Shown: in pieces, positions 40,031 to 64,000 of the stretch
Numbering within the stretch: the first letter of the stretch is position 1
How the letters are laid out: the number at the start of each line of letters is the position of its first letter
Assembly (NCBI GenBank): GCA_963693365.1
Contig: CAVNZM010000005.1
Coordinates: 3,596,001 to 3,660,000, forward strand
Direction of reading: 5' to 3'
DNA: 64,000 nucleotides
DNA from: Amoebidium appalachense
Taxonomy: Eukaryota > Ichthyosporea
Notes under the pieces: model-generated
Seen by the model: the letters and a program-made list of their open reading frames with translations, nothing else
Told to the model about the DNA's origin: nothing
The model's database searches: none
Made by a program: the position numbers and the translations under genes

Positions 40031-40056
40031 GTAGTGGCAGCCGTGGTTTTGGCCAT
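38836..40056 (-). CDS. Secreted Ntn hydrolase, choloylglycine hydrolase/penicillin V acylase family, copy A (406 aa)
   Basis: Predicted linear-amide C-N hydrolase; substrate unknown. A 21-residue signal peptide (MAKTTAATTLLFLAPSALVL-A) is followed by Cys22, the expected N-terminal nucleophile, so signal cleavage would activate the enzyme. The mature start CSELKLRYATAQNYHVSART with MDW has the family Cys, Arg and Asp at mature positions 1, 19 and 22. Several N-X-S/T sites (NST, NAT, NGT, NAT) fit secretion or a lysosome-like compartment. It has no introns, and GC at third codon positions is very high. A TATA box (40,235-40,242, minus strand) lies about 180 bp upstream of the ATG, with CCAAT boxes at 40,279 and 40,328. 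AATAAA is present in the 3' flank near 38,460. It differs from copy B in the mature part at only a few residues (QLSYV/QPSYV, TTIR/TATR). Confidence 0.88.
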   Translation of the reverse strand: MAKTTAATTLLFLAPSALVLACSELKLRYATAQNYHVSARTMDWGAPDFNSYINVVPRGTPTELVPVKGCDWCNSTPAVSTVHGYVFLDGLRNPTASLDGLNEAGLSAAMLLLDATTYPQPLQTDPRPVLGSYSLVRYMLAVCDTVACVRRQFETHQIAEGHLPELDIFASRGGRLGGHLQFHDTAGQSLVVEFIGTQNATLAPECFASADTIHSRAKEAGARVCMYDSRNVMTMTNDPTWEGMRAELRARLNGTDYADVAVVSNATLEAAMHGAGSYSPEDRLVQMAMLQESAVRSGGAWAGALGPHQLSYVSSDPAVDHVSAATAMIGRVSLAKGADDWTTAWTVVRDHSARRLYFSTPAVRNLQMIDLTKLRLHDPTTIRLAIPMAFHTGPQYNDVTHALFAH

Positions 40057-40735
40057 TTTTCAGGTCGCAGTACTGTAATGAATCAAACACTGGAGTTTTG
40101 TTATGGAGTTGTCTGTGTGTATAACTCCACGTTTTAGCGTTTCAGTTGATTTCCTTCCCAATGACTGAGGAAAGTCCGATTCAAAGCTCTGATTGTTCTT
40201 CAAGTTCCCTGCCATCATTTGAGCTTGAATGTAGTTTATATACCCTCCTGCTCTGCATTGTTTCAAGATTCTCATATATGATTGGCTGTATGTGGGATTG
40301 CTCCAAAAATTTCGGTTTTAAGGTTTAGCCAATCAAACTTCGCTGCCAGTTTGCCTTCGATGCCGCCAGTGGCGCCACCGCAGCGCGCTGCCTGCTGGAA
40401 TTCGAAGGCGAACAGATCTGAGTCGGCATCGAGCGAGAGTGGGAGATCAGAGGAAACAGGAGAGAGAGAGACCACGAGAAAGGGGGTAGAAGTGTGTTCA
40501 GAGGGCCGTGGTAGGAGGGGTAGGGAAGACAGAGCACAAGAAGAGACAAAAAGACAGAGAGGGAGGGAGAGGGGCGAGAGAGAGAGAGGGAGAGAGAGCT
40601 CGAGAGAGCGAGAGAGACCTAGAGAGCTGGATCCGGAGAGAGGGAGGGAGGGAGGGAGAGGGAGGGAGAGAAGGAGACAGGGGGGGAGGGAGGGAGGGAG
40701 TGAGTGAGGGAGAGAGGGAGAGATGAGAGAGAGAG

Positions 40736-40829
<94 letters not shown>

Positions 40830-41083
40830 AGAGAGAAAGAGAGAGTCGAGAGAGAGAGAGAGAGATAGAGAGAGAGAGATATACAGAGAGAGCTGAGGTA
40901 GGGTGAGGAAATAGAAGCGCTTTACATGAGTGTTGTAGATCTAGAGGCAGACAGAAAGAAGGAGAAAGTGAGAGAGAGAGGGAAGGGAGGAGGGCATGGT
41001 CCATGGTGTGGGGCGAGAGGGAGAGCGAAAGAAGCAGACGAAAGGGAAAATGAAGAGAGAGAGGGAGAGAGGGAGAGAGCGTA

Positions 41084-41118
<35 letters not shown>

Positions 41119-41860
41119 TGGTTAGGCGGGAGAAGAGCTTGTCAGTTTGATGAAGGCGATGCACGCGCGCGTGCACGCGTACAAGTGCCCACTTGTGTGT
41201 TTGTGTGTACATGTGCATGTGTCAGTGTGTGCGCTTGTATGTGTTTCTGTGTTTGTGTGGCTGTGTATGTGTGCTTCTGCGTGTTTGTGTATAATTGTGC
41301 GTGCGTCTGCGTACGTGTGTGTGTGTGCTAGCACGTGCATGCGTGTCACGGTGTCCGTGTGTACGCAGCACTGTGACGCGTGTCAAGGCATCGTATGTGT
41401 CACATGCGCACATAGTTGTACGTGTGTTCGCCTGCACGTGTGTGAACGTGCGTGCGTGCGTCATGGCGTGCGTGCATGTGCGTGCGTGGGTGAGTGTGCA
41501 TAATAGTGCATGTTGACTGTAGGTGTAGGTGTGCGTGCTTGTGTGTCGCTTGTGTGTATAGGCGCGCTCGCGCGCGTGTGTGTGTGTGAATGCCAGCAAG
41601 CCGCATACCGCAGTCTCCCAAAACGTCGGCCCGAAGTGCGGACGACTCAAGTGATTGGTTGTATAGTTTATCCAATCACAATGTTTCAAACATTCGGAAA
41701 TTTTCCTGATAGCAGCCAATCGCTATTGACCATGCCAAATAGTTTTGCCACAACAAAGTATAAAACAGACTCCGCCCATCAAATTCGAATCAAACCGATC
41801 AGTTGCTTGAACACTTCACCCTGAGACTCTGTGCTCGTACTTGTACTCAAAAAGGAGAAC
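40057..41860. promoter_or_regulatory. Divergent spacer between the two hydrolases
   Basis: Unique DNA not shared by the two genes. The gene A side has a TATA box (TATATAAA, minus strand, 40,235-40,242). The gene B side has TATAAAA at 41,759-41,765 and CCAAT boxes at 41,672 and 41,716 plus ATTGG at 41,653. Between them lies about 680 bp of (GA)n-rich sequence (40,440-41,120, purest at 40,735-40,825), then degenerate GT-rich text to 41,590. The two core promoters are not copies of each other. Confidence 0.7.
40735..40825. repeat. (GA)n microsatellite
   Basis: The purest part of a longer GA-rich stretch, about 45 units, in the hydrolase spacer. Confidence 0.9.
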
Positions 41861-43147
41861 ATGGCCGCCTGCAGAACTTTTCACCGCGGCACGCTTGCAG
41901 TGCCCTCCTTATTTGACGGCTCCATGTCTTTACTGCGTGTGTCTCTTCGGATGCTGCTTCTGGCCTTGTTGGCTCCCAGCGCACTGGCCTGCAGCGAGCT
42001 CAAGCTGCGCTACGCCACGGCGCAGAACTACCACGTGTCGGCCCGCACCATGGACTGGGGCGCCCCGGACTTCAACAGCTACATCAACGTCGTGCCCCGC
42101 GGCACGCCCACCGAGCTCGTGCCGGTCAAGGGCTGCGACTGGTGCAACAGCACGCCAGCCGTCAGCACCGTGCACGGCTACGTCTTCCTGGACGGCCTGC
42201 GCAATCCCACGGCCTCCCTGGACGGCCTCAACGAGGCCGGGCTGTCTGCCGCCATGCTGCTGCTCGACGCCACCACCTACCCGCAGCCGCTGCAGACCGA
42301 CCCGCGGCCCGTGCTGGGCTCGTACAGCCTGGTCAGGTACATGCTGGCCGTGTGCGACACCGTGGCCTGCGTGCGCCGCCAGTTTGAGACCCACCAGATT
42401 GCCGAGGGCCACCTGCCCGAGCTGGACATCTTTGCCTCCCGCGGCGGCCGGCTGGGGGGCCACCTGCAGTTCCACGACACGGCCGGCCAGTCGCTGGTGG
42501 TGGAGTTCATCGGCACGCAGAACGCCACACTGGCGCCCGAGTGCTTTGCCTCGGCCGACACCATCCACAGCAGGGCCAAGGAGGCCGGGGCGCGGGTGTG
42601 CATGTACGACAGCCGCAACGTCATGACCATGACCAACGACCCCACGTGGGAGGGCATGCGGGCGGAGCTGCGGGCACGGCTTAACGGCACCGACTATGCG
42701 GATGTGGCGGTGGTTTCCAACGCCACGCTCGAGGCCGCCATGCACGGGGCCGGCAGCTACTCGCCCGAGGACCGCCTGGTGCAGATGGCCATGCTGCAGG
42801 AGAGTGCCGTGCGCAGCGGGGGCGCCTGGGCTGGCGCGCTGGGGCCCCACCAGCCGTCATACGTGTCCAGCGACCCGGCAGTGGACCACGTGAGCGCGGC
42901 CACGGCCATGATTGGCCGCGTGTCGCTGGCCAAGGGCGCCGACGACTGGACCACGGCCTGGACCGTGGTGCGCGACCACAGCGCCCGGCGGCTGTACTTC
43001 TCCACGCCAGCCGTGCGCAACCTGCAGATGATCGACCTCACAAAGCTGCGCCTGCACGACCCCACGGCAACACGCCTGGCCATCCCCATGGCCTTCCACA
43101 CCGGCCCCCAGTACAATGACGTCACACACGCACTGTTTGCTCATTAG
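41861..43147 (+). CDS. Secreted Ntn hydrolase, choloylglycine hydrolase/penicillin V acylase family, copy B (428 aa)
   Basis: Inverted duplicate of copy A with a different N-terminus. The ATG at 41,861 is the first after the TATA box (41,759) and has strong context (AACATGG). It gives a 43-residue leader (MAACRTFHRG... to LLLALLAPSALA) before the nucleophile Cys. A second ATG at 41,924 would leave a 22-residue signal peptide but has a weaker context. The mature enzyme begins CSELKLRYATAQNYHV and is nearly identical to copy A, also at the nucleotide level. An AATAAA lies at 43,519-43,524, inside a 3' flank that is itself tandemly duplicated. The longer leader may alter targeting; this is untested. 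Frame, family and duplication are certain; start choice is moderate. Confidence 0.88.
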   Translation: MAACRTFHRGTLAVPSLFDGSMSLLRVSLRMLLLALLAPSALACSELKLRYATAQNYHVSARTMDWGAPDFNSYINVVPRGTPTELVPVKGCDWCNSTPAVSTVHGYVFLDGLRNPTASLDGLNEAGLSAAMLLLDATTYPQPLQTDPRPVLGSYSLVRYMLAVCDTVACVRRQFETHQIAEGHLPELDIFASRGGRLGGHLQFHDTAGQSLVVEFIGTQNATLAPECFASADTIHSRAKEAGARVCMYDSRNVMTMTNDPTWEGMRAELRARLNGTDYADVAVVSNATLEAAMHGAGSYSPEDRLVQMAMLQESAVRSGGAWAGALGPHQPSYVSSDPAVDHVSAATAMIGRVSLAKGADDWTTAWTVVRDHSARRLYFSTPAVRNLQMIDLTKLRLHDPTATRLAIPMAFHTGPQYNDVTHALFAH

Positions 43148-43865
43148 TTAGCTTGCAAGATACTGCGGATTCTGCTTGTTATCTCTGTTACAAATATAGT
43201 GACTATTTTAAGAAAACTTAAAAAAAAGCAAAGAAGGCATGCTGCTTGCCACAGAGATTTTTAATTTAAGCTACATAACGAATCTTGCGGTATGTATAAA
43301 TTGCAATAGTATGCATATGCATGAATGTCCTCACTTCACTATAGGCCCGGGACTGATATCGTTGTGGTTGCACGAAAACTAGAAATTACAGCGCTTATCG
43401 TTTCTATACGCTGAGAATTCCAACTTAAATCTAAATACTATACCTGCTACGGTGTGAATTTGCCTGACCGGTCGAACCCACTGTGAACCAATTGCTTTGT
43501 TTGACCTCAGAAATTCCAAATAAAGAAAGGAACGCCGCTGTAAAATAATTTGCGAATTGTTCCAAAAAAAGTGCCTAGAAATTAACGCGCTTATCGTTTC
43601 TATACGCTGAGAATCCCAACTTAAATCTAAATACTATACTAGCTACGGTGTGAATTTGCCTGACCGGTCGAACCCACTGTGAACCAATTGCTTTGTTTGA
43701 CCTCAGAAATTCCAAATAAAGAAAGGAACGAACTGTAAAATAATTTGCGAATTGTTCCAAAAAAAGTGCCGCTGCAGAGAAGCGTATTAGGACGGAACGA
43801 ATGGAAAGTGCCTGCTGGTATACTCTTTTTATGGTCGTTATTTGTAATTTCCCTCTTTTTGATGG

Positions 43866-43866
<1 letters not shown>
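41960..43866 (+). repeat. Right arm of the inverted duplication
   Basis: Counterpart of 38,309-40,030. Its 3' flank includes an extra 195-bp tandem copy (43,380-43,575 and 43,576-43,771) that the left arm has only once. It ends, like the left arm, at a CA/GT array (43,867). Confidence 0.9.
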
Positions 43867-43946
<80 letters not shown>

Positions 43947-44100
43947 ACAGTGTGTGTGTGTGTGTGTGTGTGTGTATGTAGTGTGTTGGAGGGGTGGCGG
44001 AGGGAGGGTGGTGGTGGTGGTGGTGGTGGTGGTGGTGTGTGTGTGTGTGTATGGGGGGGGGGGGGGGGGGGGGGGGGAGAAGAGTAGAGCATAGCCAAAA
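43867..44100. repeat. (GT)n, (GGT)n and poly(G) cluster
   Basis: (GT)n of about 78 bp, an interruption CACA, a second (GT)n, then (GGT)n (44,010-44,036) and a G run (44,053-44,077). Confidence 0.9.
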
Positions 44101-44159
44101 GCTCTTCTGAAAAACCACCACACCAACAACTGATCGAAACTTGCGGTGGGCGTATGCGT

Positions 44160-44395
44160 TTTGTGTGAAAGTGTCCAAAGAGTCGAACCATTGTGAACAG
44201 AGTTTGCTTTAACTTCCACGTGATTCAAAAACTTAATAATGAAAGGTCGAACTAGCTGTATTTGCAGATGTTCCCTCAAAAAAGTGCCGCTGCTGCGAAC
44301 TGTATTTGAAAGAGCGAAGAGAAAGTGCTGGCTAAGTTACTGTTATTGTGGTTTTTTTGTTGGTTCTTTCCCCCTTTTTTGTTGTGTGTGTGTGT
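44160..44395 (+). repeat. Diverged extra copy of the hydrolase 3'-flank unit
   Basis: The order 'gtcgaacc-actgtgaac', 'tttgctttaactt', 'aataatgaaagg', 'ttccctcaaaaaagtgccgctgc' and 'gttgtgtgtgtg' follows the unit at 43,660-43,870. Divergence is much higher than between the two arms, so this is an older duplicate. It too ends in (GT)n (44,430-44,510). Confidence 0.6.
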
Positions 44396-44421
44396 GTATG
44401 TGCGTGCACATGTGTCTGTGT

Positions 44422-44512
<91 letters not shown>

Positions 44513-45306
44513 CAAAGTATTTGGGGAGGGAAAGAGGGAGGGATGGAGTTGGCTCATTGGTTGGTTGGTTGGTTGGTTGGGGGGGTGGGGAGGGGTGGGG
44601 GGAGGGGGGGTGGGGGGGGTGGGGGGTGGGGGGGCTGAGGGGGAGGGGGGAAGGCCCAATAGCCAAAAGTGTTTCGAAAGACCGGTACTCCACACCAAAG
44701 CCGGATGGAAGCTTGAGTTGGGCATCAAACTTTTTTCTTTTTCTTTTATTCTTTCTTTTTCTTTTTCTTTATCTTTTTCTGTTCTTTTCTTTCTTTCTTT
44801 CTTTCTTGTTTGTGTTGTGTGTTTGTGTGTGTGTGTGTGTTGGGGGGGGGGGGGGGGGGGGGGGGGCATTACAACTATGTAAACAAAATTCTGCAAAACC
44901 CACCAAACATCTGCAAAACCCGCCATGCAAAGGCAACCAAAACATTCCGCTTTTGCCCCCCCCCCCCCCTTCCCTCCTCCTCCTCCTCCTCCCGCCAACC
45001 ACCACCACCACCACCACCCGGATCTCGAGCTCTCCAATCAGCCTCTGCGCATGCTCGGACCCACATATGGATCAACCCTGGCTCCAGCTACAGCCAGTCG
45101 GAATAGCGCATTTTGAAATAGATACTCCGGCTCTTCGGCCGGGATTTTTTTTAACACTTTCTTGTATATATGATTGGATCAACGGTTTAAGTTTATTTTA
45201 CTTTTTTGGAAGGCTCAATTAGAGGGATCGGGTGAGTGCACGTGGGTGGGTGGTGGAGGGGAGGGGGGGGGGGAGGGGTGGTGGTGGTGGTGGTGGTGGT
45301 GGTGAT

Positions 45307-45345
<39 letters not shown>

Positions 45346-46083
45346 TAAAACGATATGACCCAGCTGAGGCCGGCACCCAGAACGATGCTGAAAAAGATTC
45401 ACTATGTGGAAACTTTTAAGCCCAGGGCTGAATCTGACAGGAGGTCCCAGATAGGGGTTTAGACCTCGGTATTTGTTTAGCTGTACGTGTGCAACGTTTC
45501 TGTTTGAAATTATATTTCTTGGTGTGCGCATGCGTGCATGGTGCTCATTGTTATTATAGCTGTTACCTTGGTCCACGTCAAGTTACTCGGCATGTATGCA
45601 TGTAAATTCTAGAAACGTTTATTTCACTCTATGTAGTCTTGTATGAGGATACAATTATATGCGTTCATTGTTATTCAGTCAGCAAAAAACGTCTATCATA
45701 TTCATACTGTACTGTTTTTGCCCTAACTGGCCGCGGATTGCTGAAAGAGCATGCTAAAGACTACACAGTCAATCACGGTATATATCATCAGTAAAAAAAC
45801 AAAAAAACGCTGTCTGCATGAGCAATAATTACATTGCAAAAACATATTACCAAGTTGAAAGCACTATGAACTATCATACGAAATCATACAAATACATCTT
45901 CGCAAGCGCAAGCCGTATCAGTCTATCAATTCAGAAGCGCATACAAGTTACCGCGCAATACACAAACTGTTAACTTTTCATCACCAAAAGAAAACACAGA
46001 GACCAAGAATCAATATCGCACAACACAACACTGTTTACAAAAAAAGAACACTCTCTACGTACAAATCCCACATCAATACTAAA
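44396..46083. other. Intergenic, 3' of the corepressor gene
   Basis: Contains (GT)n, (TTGG)n and G-rich tracts to 44,660, T/C-rich text, (GT)n and a G run (44,841-44,866), a C run, (CCA)n, (GGT)n and a 37-bp G run (45,307-45,343). From 45,350 to 46,083 the sequence is ordinary and A-rich, without a gene. Part of it is probably the 3' UTR of the minus-strand corepressor. Confidence 0.6.
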
Positions 46084-63782
<17,699 letters not shown>

Positions 63783-63929
63783 CTGTTCACATAAAAGAAG
63801 TAAGCAGTTGAAATGAACAGAGATTATGGTGGCAGCCAAAGAAGGTAAAATGCCGGGAGGGAGAGTGAGTGGAGGGAAGGAGGGAGGGTGGGAGGGAGAG
63901 TGTGTGTGTGTGTATGTGTTTTTTTTTTT

Positions 63930-63984
<55 letters not shown>

Positions 63985-64000
63985 TACAAAACATCAACCA
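63783..64000. other. Intron of the corepressor, running off the window
   Basis: Upstream of the acceptor at 63,783 (GTGAACAG) there is G/A-rich text, a T run (63,920-63,939) and a G run of 44 (63,940-63,983). No further exon was seen, so the 5' exons of this gene lie outside the window. Confidence 0.7.

Overview
The window is from an intron-rich eukaryotic nuclear genome using the standard code. The genes look opisthokont: one snf-type U1A/U2B'' protein, animal/fungal-like RPL5 and RPL14, a Vta1/LIP5 ESCRT factor, and a large NCoR/SMRT/Snt1-type corepressor with two SANT domains. A unicellular relative of animals (for example an ichthyosporean) or an early fungus would fit, but the species is not identifiable from the sequence. 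Between exons the DNA is dominated by poly(C)/poly(G) runs, long (CA)n/(GT)n arrays and C-rich low-complexity sequence. Most of the long open frames of His/Thr, Cys/Val, Pro or Gly are translations of these repeats and are not genes.

Layout. 1-11,938: no convincing gene; low-complexity DNA, one interspersed repeat (family A), the 3' end of a non-LTR retroelement (5.8-7.0 kb) and a 20-bp tandem array. 11,939-13,432 (-): single-exon amino-acid transporter. 14,495-18,848 (+): five-exon snf gene. 20,016-22,633 (-) and 22,978-26,412 (+): RPL14 and RPL5, head to head with 344 bp between start codons; each has a first coding exon that is only ATG. RPL5 introns carry two tandem H/ACA-like RNA candidates and a 401-bp MITE. 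27,249-35,554 (-): ten-exon VTA1. 36.2-38.3 kb: nested repeats. 38,836-40,056 (-) and 41,861-43,147 (+): two nearly identical secreted Ntn hydrolases (choloylglycine hydrolase/penicillin acylase family) in an inverted duplication. 46,084-63,782 (-): at least 17 exons of the corepressor, whose 5' end lies beyond the right edge.

Four points stand out. (1) Several splice sites lie inside microsatellites: donors are the first GT of (GT)n and acceptors are the last CAG of (CA)nCAG, in four genes. (2) Interspersed repeats end in simple-sequence tracts; family A ends in poly(C) in every copy. (3) Two genes (VTA1, corepressor) each need exactly one extra C in a short C run to be open, which points to homopolymer undercalls in the assembly. 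(4) The inverted hydrolase pair keeps an almost identical mature enzyme but has unrelated signal peptides and promoters.

The genes are housekeeping or regulatory (splicing, translation, ESCRT, chromatin) plus two nutrient-type functions; they do not form a pathway. Exon coordinates were worked out by hand from splice consensus, codon phase and family alignment from memory; phases close exactly in all five multi-exon genes apart from the two single-base gaps noted.
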